Shown: piece by piece, positions 37,067 through 45,590 of the stretch | How the letters are laid out: each line of letters opens with the position of its first letter | How positions within the stretch are numbered: position 1 is the first letter of the stretch | DNA from: Pseudomonas helmanticensis | Lineage (GTDB): Bacteria; Pseudomonadota; Gammaproteobacteria; Pseudomonadales; Pseudomonadaceae | Direction: 5' to 3' | Assembly: GCF_900182985.1 (NCBI RefSeq) | Contig: NZ_FXUY01000001.1 | Coordinates: 2,542,001 to 2,606,000, forward strand | DNA length: 64,000 nt | Position numbers and translations under genes: made by a program | The notes under the pieces: generated by a model | Told to the model about the DNA's origin: nothing | The model's database searches: none | What the model saw: the letters and a program-made list of their open reading frames with translations, nothing else

Positions 37067-37623
37067 AGACGCACTCCAGCAAAGTGTTGATCGAGCGCGG
37101 GATGGCTGGAATCACGCACTGACAAATTATTGACAGGCAACGGCCAGGCAATCGCCAGCCGTGGATCGTTTACCGACAGACCGCCCTCATGCTCCGGCGC
37201 GTAATCGGCGCTGTGCAGGTAGAGCAATTCGGCGTCTTCGCTGAGGGTCTGGAAACCGTGGGCGAAGCCGGCCGGAATCAACAGGCTGCGACCGTCGCCG
37301 GCCTTGAGGTGCTCGGCGTGCCAATGCAGAAAGGTCGCGGAATCGGGGCGCAGATCCACCGCGACATCCCACACTTCACCGCGCAGGCAGGTGATCAGTT
37401 TGGCCTCCGGCGCATTGCCATTCTGATAATGCAAACCACGCACACTGCCCTTCTCGCGAGTGCAGGAATGGTTGATCTGACGGATATGGAATTCGCTGCC
37501 AAACGCACTCAGGCTGCCCTCGCAGAACAGCCGGGCGAAGTGCCCGCGCTGATCTTCGAAGCGCTTGTGCTGGACGCTGAACAACCCGGCGAGCGGCAAC
37601 GCCTTCAGGGAAAACTCGCTCAC
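37063..37623 (-). CDS. dTDP-4-dehydrorhamnose 3,5-epimerase family protein (acts on a 4-keto-6-deoxy sugar)
   Basis: 186 residues, RmlC-like cupin: FSVQHKRFEDQRGHFARLFC, IRQINHSCTREKGSVRGLHYQ, LITCLRGEVWDVAVDLR and LLIPAGFAHGFQTL are in place, including the conserved His. Neighbours use CDP-glucose, so the natural substrate is probably a CDP-4-keto-6-deoxy sugar rather than the dTDP form. Overlaps the genes on both sides by 4 bases. Confidence 0.87.
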   Translation of the reverse strand: MSEFSLKALPLAGLFSVQHKRFEDQRGHFARLFCEGSLSAFGSEFHIRQINHSCTREKGSVRGLHYQNGNAPEAKLITCLRGEVWDVAVDLRPDSATFLHWHAEHLKAGDGRSLLIPAGFAHGFQTLSEDAELLYLHSADYAPEHEGGLSVNDPRLAIAWPLPVNNLSVRDSSHPALDQHFAGVRL

Positions 37624-38702
37624 AGCGCGCCTCGGTACAGGTTCAGTTGGCCGAGGGTGACGTTGCGCATGTCATCGCCGTTCTGCCACGCCAGGTGCCA
37701 GTCGAGGGTCTGCGTCAGGCATTGCTGCAAGGTCCAGCGCGGTTGCCAGCCAAGGACCTGACGCGCGCGGCTGCTGTCCAGGCGCAACAGGCCGGCCTCG
37801 TGCAGTTCGCTTTTTTCGATGCGTAAGCCGCGCGCTTGCGGCCAGCGGCTGGCGAGCAATTCGACCACTTCGCCGACGCTGCACATGTCCGTCTCGCCCG
37901 GGCCGAAGTTCCACGCCCCGGCGTACTCCGGGCCCTCTTCGTAGAGACCGGCGGCGAGTTGCAGGTAACCGGCCAGCGGCTCCAGCGCGTGCTGCCACGG
38001 GCGCACGGCTTGCGGGTAACGCAGGGTCACCGGCTCGTCTGCGGTCCAGGCTTTCAGCACATCGGGGATCAGGCGCTCAGGGGCGAAATCGCCGCCGCCC
38101 AAGACGTTGCCAGCGCGCGCGGTGGCCAGCGCCAGACCGTGCTCGGCGTACTTGTCGGCCGGGAAGAACGACGCAGCATAAGATTGTGCAAGCAGTTCAC
38201 AGCAAGCCTTGCTGCTGCTGTAAGGATCGTGGCCACCGAGGGCTTCGTCTTCACGGTACGGCCACAGCCATTCCTTGTTGGCGTAGACCTTGTCGGTGGT
38301 GACCAGCACGCAGGCACGCACGCAACCGACCTGACGAATCGCTTCGAGCAGGTTCAGCGTGCCCATGACGTTGCTGGAGTAAGTGCCCAGCGGATCGCGA
38401 TAACCTTCGCGCACCAATGGTTGCGCGGCCAGGTGCAGAACGATTTCCGGCTCGGTGTCGGCGATGATTTCCAGCAGCGCGCCGAGATCACGCAGATCAC
38501 CGCGTTGATCGTTGATGCCTTCGTGCACGCGCGCCAGTTCGAACAGGCTCGGCTCGGTCGACGGATCGAGGGAAAAGCCGCTGACTTGCGCGCCGAGGCT
38601 TTGCAGCCACAGGGTCAGCCAACTGCCTTTGAAACCGGTGTGACCGGTAACGAGAACGCGTTTACCGCGCCAGAAATCCGCACTCAAGCCCATTGCTTCC
38701 AT
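37620..38702 (-). CDS. rfbG: RfbG, CDP-glucose 4,6-dehydratase
   Basis: 360 residues from ATG 38702, preceded by GGAGG; a start three codons later (38693) and an upstream frame to 38723 are alternatives. The signature [16 protein letters not shown] is near residue 18, with HLAAQPLV and [13 protein letters not shown] (YxxxK). It converts CDP-glucose to CDP-4-keto-6-deoxyglucose, the branch point for unusual deoxysugars. The start overlaps the rfbF end by 19 bases. Confidence 0.93.
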   Translation of the reverse strand: MEAMGLSADFWRGKRVLVTGHTGFKGSWLTLWLQSLGAQVSGFSLDPSTEPSLFELARVHEGINDQRGDLRDLGALLEIIADTEPEIVLHLAAQPLVREGYRDPLGTYSSNVMGTLNLLEAIRQVGCVRACVLVTTDKVYANKEWLWPYREDEALGGHDPYSSSKACCELLAQSYAASFFPADKYAEHGLALATARAGNVLGGGDFAPERLIPDVLKAWTADEPVTLRYPQAVRPWQHALEPLAGYLQLAAGLYEEGPEYAGAWNFGPGETDMCSVGEVVELLASRWPQARGLRIEKSELHEAGLLRLDSSRARQVLGWQPRWTLQQCLTQTLDWHLAWQNGDDMRNVTLGQLNLYRGAL

Positions 38703-39457
38703 GGGGCCTCCCCGCTCTGCCACAGCGCTTCGAGATGGTTTTTGTCACGCAGGGTGTCCATCGGATGCCAGAAGCCTTCGTGTTCGAAAGCTTTCAGTTG
38801 TTCATCTGCGGCCAAACGCGCCAACGGCTCGGCTTCCCAGGTGGTGGCGTCATCGGCGATGTACGGCAGCACTTTCGGCGAGAGCACGAAAAAGCCTCCG
38901 TTGATCCAGCCACCGTCACCGCGAGGTTTTTCGGTGAAGCCCAGCACTTGATCGCCCTGACGCTCAAGCGCGCCATACCGACCCGGTGGCTGCACGGCGG
39001 TGACGGTCGCCAGACGGCCGTGGGCTTTGTGGTAATCCACCAGTTGCGCGATGTTGATATCGGAAACGCCGTCGCCGTAGGTGAAGCAGAACGCCTCTTC
39101 ATCCTTGAGGTAACGGCCGGCACGCAGCAGACGGCCACCGGTCATGGTTTCCTCACCGGTGTCGATAAGGGTGACGCTCCACGGCTCGCTGTAATTCTGA
39201 TGCACATCCATGCGGTTTTCGCGCATGTTGAAAGTGACGTCGGAGGTGTGCAGGAAGTAGTTGGCGAAGAAATCCTTGATCGCGTAGCCCTTGTAGCCCA
39301 GGCAGATCACGAAGTCGTGAATTCCGTGGGCGGAATACTGCTTCATGATGTGCCAGAGAATTGGCTTGCCGCCGATCTCGATCATCGGCTTGGGCTTGAG
39401 GTGCGACTCTTCACTGATGCGCGTGCCGAGGCCACCCGCCAAAATTACTGCCTTCAT
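38684..39457 (-). CDS. rfbF: RfbF, glucose-1-phosphate cytidylyltransferase
   Basis: 257 residues, the usual length. Nucleotidyltransferase motif [20 protein letters not shown] at residues 6-25, with [16 protein letters not shown] and [10 protein letters not shown]. It makes CDP-glucose and opens the coupled block rfbF-rfbG-epimerase-C-methyltransferase-reductase-methyltransferases. No RfbH-type 3-dehydratase gene is present, so a 3-deoxy sugar is not predicted. Confidence 0.94.
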   Translation of the reverse strand: MKAVILAGGLGTRISEESHLKPKPMIEIGGKPILWHIMKQYSAHGIHDFVICLGYKGYAIKDFFANYFLHTSDVTFNMRENRMDVHQNYSEPWSVTLIDTGEETMTGGRLLRAGRYLKDEEAFCFTYGDGVSDINIAQLVDYHKAHGRLATVTAVQPPGRYGALERQGDQVLGFTEKPRGDGGWINGGFFVLSPKVLPYIADDATTWEAEPLARLAADEQLKAFEHEGFWHPMDTLRDKNHLEALWQSGEAPWKQWA

Positions 39458-39634
39458 CGTCTCCCCTCTCGCTCGTCACAGGGCTGCGCAAGGCTTTGTT
39501 GAGCTGTGCGAGCCTTCTGGCTAAACCTTTTGCCGCTGCGGGCGCTGCTGAGCGCTCGTTTTATGGCGATTTGAGGGGTACTTGCAGGAAACGCGCCAGC
39601 TCGGCAAGCCCCGCGTCCGGGGCACAAAGGCCCA

Positions 39635-39676
39635 TGAAAAAAGGGATGAATCCGTCAGCGGAATCATCCCTTTGAT
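39635..39676 (-). terminator. hairpin terminator after the RTX gene
   Basis: Stem AAAGGGATGA / TCATCCCTTT around a 14-base centre, with a T run on the minus strand. It lies 27 bases beyond the RTX stop and separates that gene from rfbF. Confidence 0.85.
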
Positions 39677-39702
39677 CAAGCTACAGCTGTGGTTTGAATG
39701 GA

Positions 39703-41640
39703 TCAGCCAAACATGGCGAACGCATCACCACTGGTTGGCAGATCATAGACCTGGCCGTCGGCGGTCTGGATATGCTCGATGGTGTTGAAGCCCGCGTACC
39801 AGTCCGCCAGTTTCACGCCGTTGTCCGGCACACCACTGCCGGTGTCATTGGCACTGTGCAGATAGGCGTCGTTACCGATGCGGGTCACGCTCAACTGACC
39901 GGTATTGGCAATGGTGTTGAGGATCAGGGTGTCGTCCATGTCCAGCCCTTCATCCTGAATCGTCACCAGCCCGATGGTGTTCACCACGTAGGTGTCATTG
40001 CCGTAACCACCATAAGCACTGACGCCGGAGAGTGCCTGGCTGGAGAAATTGATGATCAACTGGTCATCGCCCTGCCCGCCAAAGGCAACCCCGCTTCCCA
40101 GCGTGATCGTGTCATTGCCGTCATCGCCACTGGCCCAAGTGAACAGGTCGTTGCTGGCAGCGACGATGACATCATTGCCCGCGCCGCCTGAAAGCGTATC
40201 CGACTGCCCTGCAGCATCCTGCCCGGACGCCAGACCGCCGTAGAGGTGGTCATTGCCATCGCCGCCCTGAATCTGGTCGTCGCCCGCACTGCCCTCCAGA
40301 ATGTTGTCGTCCGAATTGCCTTCAAGGGAGTCATTGAACTGACTGCCGCGCAGGCCTTCGATATCAATGTAAACGTCATAAAGAGCAATGCCGCTCTGCG
40401 GGCCCCAGTTGAGGGAGGCGCTCAAACCTTCAGTGCTGTCGCCGTAACTGACGATGTCGATACCGGCTCCACCTTCGAAGCGATCGCCACCCGCACCACC
40501 GTACAACACATCATTGCCGGCGCCAGAGACGATGGTGTTGCTCTCGTCATTGCCGTAGCCGGTAAAGTCGGCAGTCCCGGTATACGTCAGGTTTTCAATG
40601 AACGGATCAAGGTGCATCGCAGACAGATTGGTGTACAGATGATCGGTTCCGCCTCGAAAATCACCCTCCTCTTCAATAGTCACTCCGGCGCTATTGATGA
40701 TGTAGATATCGTCCCCGTCACCACCCGCGACAGTCACGCCAGCGACATTGACGGTGTAGTGGTCAGCACCCGATGTACCGATGACTTTTTCCACGTTTCG
40801 CAGTGTGTCGCCCTCTGCGTTGACGCCATCACCGCCGATCAGCAGGTTGACGGAATCAAAGGCGGATCGATAATTGACGGTGTCGTAACCAGCGGCACCA
40901 TCAACGATCATCGAGCCTTGATGACGATAAATCACGTCATCGAAATTCGAACCCTGAATCGCTTCAATGCCAGTGAAAGTGTCGCCATAAGCGATGGTCA
41001 GACCGTCGAAGTTGCTGAAGTCCTCGACCCGTACACCCTCAAGGCTATCGCTGTAGCTGACCGTGTCGAAGCCATCGCCACCGACAAAGTGATCGGCGCC
41101 CGCGCCGCCCCACAACCAGTCATTACCGGCGCCGCCAATGATTTCGTTGTCACTGGCATTGCCGTAACCGCTGAAATCGCCGGTACCGGTGAACGTCAGC
41201 TTCTCGATAAACGGGTCCATCTTGATGGTATTGAGGCTGGTGCGCAGCTCATCGTAGCCAAGATGATCCTCCTCGGTGATCGTCACGCCCTCGCCGTCGA
41301 CAATGTAAACATCATCACCGACGCTGCCCTCCAGCGTCACACCCGCCACCGAACTGGTGAACGTATCGTTGTGAAAGCTACCGAATACTTTCTCCACTCC
41401 AATCAGGGTATCGCTCTTGCCATCGGGGCCGGTGACCGTAGCCACACCGCCGCCAAACTCGACATTGATCCCCGAGGACATTGCGTAGTAGCTCGCCGCG
41501 TCAAAACCTTCACCGCCATCCAGTACGTCTGATCCCGCGCTGCCCAGCAGTAAATCATCCGACTCCAGTCCATAGAGTTGGTCATTATCGTCGGTGCCCA
41601 ACAGGACATCCGCTTCACTCGTTCCATTTAAGACAGCCAT
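39703..41640 (-). CDS. RTX-type (hemolysin-type) calcium-binding repeat protein
   Basis: 645 residues from ATG 41640 (ribosome site GGAAG); the frame is open 17 codons further but without support. Several clusters of the nonapeptide GGxGxDxUx occur, for example GGAGNDWLWGGAGADHFVGG (~169-188), GAGNDVLYGGAGGDRFEGGAG (in two parts, ~373-392) and DGNDHLYGG near 470. The protein is acidic, has no Cys in what is read, no signal peptide, and ends DAFAMFG, which fits a type I secretion C-terminus. Residues ~80-200 and ~282-403 are a tandem duplication. No type I transporter genes are nearby. Terminators flank it on both sides, so it is its own transcription unit. Confidence 0.88.
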   Translation of the reverse strand: MAVLNGTSEADVLLGTDDNDQLYGLESDDLLLGSAGSDVLDGGEGFDAASYYAMSSGINVEFGGGVATVTGPDGKSDTLIGVEKVFGSFHNDTFTSSVAGVTLEGSVGDDVYIVDGEGVTITEEDHLGYDELRTSLNTIKMDPFIEKLTFTGTGDFSGYGNASDNEIIGGAGNDWLWGGAGADHFVGGDGFDTVSYSDSLEGVRVEDFSNFDGLTIAYGDTFTGIEAIQGSNFDDVIYRHQGSMIVDGAAGYDTVNYRSAFDSVNLLIGGDGVNAEGDTLRNVEKVIGTSGADHYTVNVAGVTVAGGDGDDIYIINSAGVTIEEEGDFRGGTDHLYTNLSAMHLDPFIENLTYTGTADFTGYGNDESNTIVSGAGNDVLYGGAGGDRFEGGAGIDIVSYGDSTEGLSASLNWGPQSGIALYDVYIDIEGLRGSQFNDSLEGNSDDNILEGSAGDDQIQGGDGNDHLYGGLASGQDAAGQSDTLSGGAGNDVIVAASNDLFTWASGDDGNDTITLGSGVAFGGQGDDQLIINFSSQALSGVSAYGGYGNDTYVVNTIGLVTIQDEGLDMDDTLILNTIANTGQLSVTRIGNDAYLHSANDTGSGVPDNGVKLADWYAGFNTIEHIQTADGQVYDLPTSGDAFAMFG

Positions 41641-41830
41641 TTGCGTCTTCCTTGTGTTGTTGAAACCGGATCTTCCATGGGTGCGATGCAAACCGAGGCA
41701 GCACGGCCGCCCCGTCTATACACCCGCAGGCAAACAAACGAATAACGGGGTATCGACTGAAGAAATCCAAAGCTTGAGGCTGGCGGGAGAAATCTCTGCT
41801 GATCGATGTAAGTACGTATTTCAAGGTACA

Positions 41831-41862
41831 AAAAAAGGCGACCCGAAAAGGTCGCCTTTTTT
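41831..41862 (-). terminator. hairpin terminator after the 1197-residue glycosyltransferase gene
   Basis: Perfect 11-base stem AAAAGGCGACC / GGTCGCCTTTT with a 6-base loop (CGAAAA), A and T runs on either side; active from both strands. It separates the flg/glycosyltransferase side from the RTX gene. Confidence 0.9.
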
Positions 41863-41879
41863 GATACGTCGCAAGCCGA

Positions 41880-44800
41880 TCAGTCGGCCAGCCAGCCGTA
41901 TTCCCAGTAGCGCAGGTTATCGCCGCGCAGCACGTAATCGCGCAGCACCACCTCCCGCAAATCATCCCCCATGCGATAGCTGGCATCCGGGTCAGACAGG
42001 TGCATGCGAATTGCCTGCAACCATTCATCCGTGGTGTTGGTCTTGACGCGAGTGCACGGCAGGTAGCCGCGATACGCTTCGGTGTCGGTACAAACCACCG
42101 GATAACCACAAGCACCGTACTCAAGCAGGCGCAGGTTGCTCTTGCAGTCGTTGAATATGTGGAACTCAAGCGGTGCCAGCGCCAGGTCAAGGTTGAGGCT
42201 TGCCAGTTTCGCCGGATACACGTCGAGCGGGATCACCCCATGGAACTCGTGCATGTATGGCCGCAGATCATCCGGGCACATGCCAAAAAATACCCAGTCG
42301 ACCTCATTGGCCAGTTCGCGGACGACATCCGCGATTACCGCCAGGTCACCGTGATGACTGGTGCCTCCACCCCAGCCAACTCGCGGCTTTTTCGAGGTAC
42401 GACGCTGACTGCGCAAGTTGCTCCACAAATCTTTGGCCAACATGTTCGGCACGACACGAATGTCGTGATGCATGTCCGACAGGACGTTGGCCAGCGGCTG
42501 AGTGGATACGACCACGCGATCACACAGCCCGATTGCGCGACGCACCATGCGCTCCATGTCCTGCTTGCTCGGCATGTTGCGGATGTGCGCATTGCGATGC
42601 GGGACGTCGATGACATAGTCATCGAGTTCGTAGATCCGCCGCGCACTGAAGTATTTTTTCAGCGGTGGAATTTCATCGATGGCGAGTTCCGAATAACGGC
42701 CTTGCAGAACAATCACATCGGGGGACTGGCGCTCGATATCAATGATCGATGGCAAACCGTAGCAAATGCGCCCTTCAATTCTGTTTGCCGCCTCCAACTC
42801 GATCATCGGCTGGCTCATGCGGTAATGACCAATGGCCGATGCATTGATTGGCACGACCAGTACATTGGGCAGCCGCGCCTTGGAAAATGGACTCCAACCG
42901 GTACGCAGACCCGGCTCAATACTGAAGCAGGTTGCACCAACACCCTGTAATGCCAGGTTGACGTTATAGGCTGGATCACGCGCTATAAGTGGCAGCCAGC
43001 GCTGGTAAAACGTGTCCAGCTCCTCGACGTGCACTTGCTCTTCTTCCTGCGTCGCCGCCGAGCCAGGCCGCGCCCCTACTGCAAGCGTGGCATAGGGATT
43101 CCATACCACCAAATAACCTTCCTGGCCGACTCGCAGACATAGATCCGCGATATTGAGCGATTGTTTCAGGTGCTGCTCGTCGAGTTTCCCGACAGCCTCG
43201 AAGACCGTCTTGCGGACCATCAGGCAGTCACCGCCCACTGCGCTCAGATCATGTACCGCCTGCAGGCGGAACATGTAGCCGTCAGACTGCATCGGCTGAC
43301 CATAAAATGGCAGTCCCACCGGCCCTTGCAACCCAAGAATCAGACCGGCGTGCAGCACACATCCATCCGGGTTGAACAACCTCGCACCCACCACTCCGAC
43401 CTCAGGGCGCTGCGCATGATTGAGCAGTTCGTCCAGCCAGTCCGCCCGGGTGATCACCGCAAAAGTATTAAGCATCACCACATATTCGCCGCGTGCGTGG
43501 CCTACCGCAAAATTGTACAAGGCCGCCGCATTACCCTTTTGCGGGAAGCTCAAAACGCGAATCCGGTCGCCGCCCAACTGCGCCATGCCATCCAGCCATG
43601 CCAACGCTTCAGCGCTTTCACTGCCATTGTCGACCAACACCAATTCATATTCGGTGTAAGCCGTCTTCTCCAACAGGGTTTCGACACAGCGCTGCAAGGC
43701 GGCGGTCTGATCCCGGGCAGTAATAATGACCGAGACCAGCGGCCGCCGGGCATGATGATAGTCGACACGATTGAGCAGCTCAGTGCTACCGCGACGAATC
43801 TCGTGGGCAACGCCCAGACGCTGCAAATGCGCTTCGAGCACGCGTGGGTTTTGCTCCACCACGCCGGGTTCGGCCAGCCACGCGGACAGATCGAATTTCG
43901 ATTCCAGCAACACTTCGGCGATATGACCGATGACCTGTATGCCCTCGCTCTCGACCATGCGCAACAACACATCATGGGGGGCCAGTTCGGCGAACGCAGG
44001 ATCAAACCCGCCGAGCGCCAGAAACTGCTCGCGCTTGAACGCCAAGGCACGTCCGACATAAGGATAACTGCGCATCAGATCCAGATTGAAATCCGGCTTG
44101 AATGCAGGCTCTACCGATTCGCCGCCACGCAGGCTGCCTTCATCGCTGTACAGACACGTCAGCGATGAGAAACGGGCAATTCGCTCGGCCATGACCAACA
44201 ATGACGGCACTACCGGGCGATCGCCGGCCTGCAACAAGTAGAACCAGTCCGCGCCCTCCAACTGCGGCAACAGTGCGTTGATCTGCTCCAGACCGTCATC
44301 CTGCAACGGCATGCGGAACACTCGTCCATCCAGTTGCGCCTCAGTACAGGAAGCGGACAACACCAGAATCAGCTCAGGCAAATAATCCTGGGCAGCCAGC
44401 GCTTCCAGCGTGCGTTCGAGACCATCCTGTCTGCCCAACCCATCAATGATGATCGGTACGATTCGGGGTTGGTGCGACCAACCGGCAAGGGTTTCCGGCA
44501 GCAACTTGCGCTGCCCTTCAGTGAGCACCCGACACTCCAGCCATTGCGCATAAAGTTCAGCAAAACTGAAGCTGTCGACACCGACCGCCCATTCCTGACG
44601 GCTTTGCTTGGAACCCAGAGTTCGGCTCAGGGGAAGCTCTTCCCAAACCCTCGGCGATTCATCAGCCTTGGTCAAGGGAATGTAGCGAACCCATCCCTGT
44701 GCAGGCGCGGACTCACCGCTTCGAACCTTGAGCATTTGCGAGATCCACTCTCGCTCGACCTCAACCGCATCCTTCATGCGCTGTTGCGCGCTCAGTCGCT

Positions 44801-45473
44801 CTGGATAGAGTCGCTCGGCGCTCAGCACATTGTTGGACACCGCCAGATTGCCGCGCCGTAACAGACAGACATACAGGGCAAAATCCAGGGTCGCCACGAA
44901 GCAGCAACCCTCTTCAGTCAATGCCGGCAGCAACTCGACGATATCGGCACGCCGGAACAAGGCGTTGCTGAATCCGCCGAGAACGTTGACCGGGAATTTT
45001 TCAAATATACCCAGCAGATCGTCACCCTTGAGCAAGCCGCTGTAAGGTGACAAAGAGGTGTTTTCCAGACGCCCGGGCAAGATGATGTCGTTGGCATCCC
45101 AGAGCAGTCGCTGGGCCGTCACCAGACTGACCTCCTCGCGCAACATTTCATGGGCCTGCTGCTCGATGCAATTTGAATAGAGCAGGTCATCGTCACACAG
45201 AAACTTGATGAATTCGCCCTGCGCCTGACTCAGGCAGACCTTCAAATTGCCGACCATTCCCAGCGTCTGCGGGTTGCGCACATAGCGCACAACCACACCG
45301 GTCTGATCGACTACCGCGGCAACGATTTCCTCGATTGCGCTGCCGCGACTGTCATCGCACACAATGATTTCAAGATTGCCATAGCCTTGCCCGACGGCAC
45401 TGCGCAGGGCCTTCTCGAAATATCGTGGATTGAAGGCAGGAATGACCAGACTGACAAGGGGAAGTGAATTCAC
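41880..45473 (-). CDS. very large multidomain glycosyltransferase (GT2-GT2-GT4 type)
   Basis: 1197 residues. Residues ~5-240 are a family 2 glycosyltransferase (PLVSLVIPAFNPRYFEKALRS, KFLCDDDLLY). A weak region (~345-550) looks like a decayed domain. Residues ~580-800 are a second GT2 (PLVSVIITARDQTAALQRCVE, VVMLNTFAVITRADWLDELL). Residues ~870-1197 form a GT-B type (GT4-like) domain (LVVPINASAIGHYRMSQP, VGWGGGTSHHGDLAVIADVV, LRLLEYGACGYPVVCTD). It sits directly after flgL. It may assemble a multi-sugar chain on its own. Substrates cannot be read. Confidence 0.88.
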   Translation of the reverse strand: MNSLPLVSLVIPAFNPRYFEKALRSAVGQGYGNLEIIVCDDSRGSAIEEIVAAVVDQTGVVVRYVRNPQTLGMVGNLKVCLSQAQGEFIKFLCDDDLLYSNCIEQQAHEMLREEVSLVTAQRLLWDANDIILPGRLENTSLSPYSGLLKGDDLLGIFEKFPVNVLGGFSNALFRRADIVELLPALTEEGCCFVATLDFALYVCLLRRGNLAVSNNVLSAERLYPERLSAQQRMKDAVEVEREWISQMLKVRSGESAPAQGWVRYIPLTKADESPRVWEELPLSRTLGSKQSRQEWAVGVDSFSFAELYAQWLECRVLTEGQRKLLPETLAGWSHQPRIVPIIIDGLGRQDGLERTLEALAAQDYLPELILVLSASCTEAQLDGRVFRMPLQDDGLEQINALLPQLEGADWFYLLQAGDRPVVPSLLVMAERIARFSSLTCLYSDEGSLRGGESVEPAFKPDFNLDLMRSYPYVGRALAFKREQFLALGGFDPAFAELAPHDVLLRMVESEGIQVIGHIAEVLLESKFDLSAWLAEPGVVEQNPRVLEAHLQRLGVAHEIRRGSTELLNRVDYHHARRPLVSVIITARDQTAALQRCVETLLEKTAYTEYELVLVDNGSESAEALAWLDGMAQLGGDRIRVLSFPQKGNAAALYNFAVGHARGEYVVMLNTFAVITRADWLDELLNHAQRPEVGVVGARLFNPDGCVLHAGLILGLQGPVGLPFYGQPMQSDGYMFRLQAVHDLSAVGGDCLMVRKTVFEAVGKLDEQHLKQSLNIADLCLRVGQEGYLVVWNPYATLAVGARPGSAATQEEEQVHVEELDTFYQRWLPLIARDPAYNVNLALQGVGATCFSIEPGLRTGWSPFSKARLPNVLVVPINASAIGHYRMSQPMIELEAANRIEGRICYGLPSIIDIERQSPDVIVLQGRYSELAIDEIPPLKKYFSARRIYELDDYVIDVPHRNAHIRNMPSKQDMERMVRRAIGLCDRVVVSTQPLANVLSDMHHDIRVVPNMLAKDLWSNLRSQRRTSKKPRVGWGGGTSHHGDLAVIADVVRELANEVDWVFFGMCPDDLRPYMHEFHGVIPLDVYPAKLASLNLDLALAPLEFHIFNDCKSNLRLLEYGACGYPVVCTDTEAYRGYLPCTRVKTNTTDEWLQAIRMHLSDPDASYRMGDDLREVVLRDYVLRGDNLRYWEYGWLAD

Positions 45474-45556
45474 GGCAGACTCGCAAGCGGCGGGAGCCCG
45501 CCCGGAACAGCGAGCCCTCTGGATACCGCAAAAAAAGACATTAGATACTCAAGAGC

Positions 45557-45586
45557 CAAAACAAACGGGCGCTTGCGCGCCCGGTT
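45557..45586 (-). terminator. hairpin terminator after flgL
   Basis: Perfect 7-base stem CGGGCGC / GCGCCCG with TTGC loop, followed on the minus strand by TTTGTTTT. It lies just after the flgL stop and separates flg genes from the glycosyltransferase. Confidence 0.8.
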
Positions 45587-45590
45587 ACCG

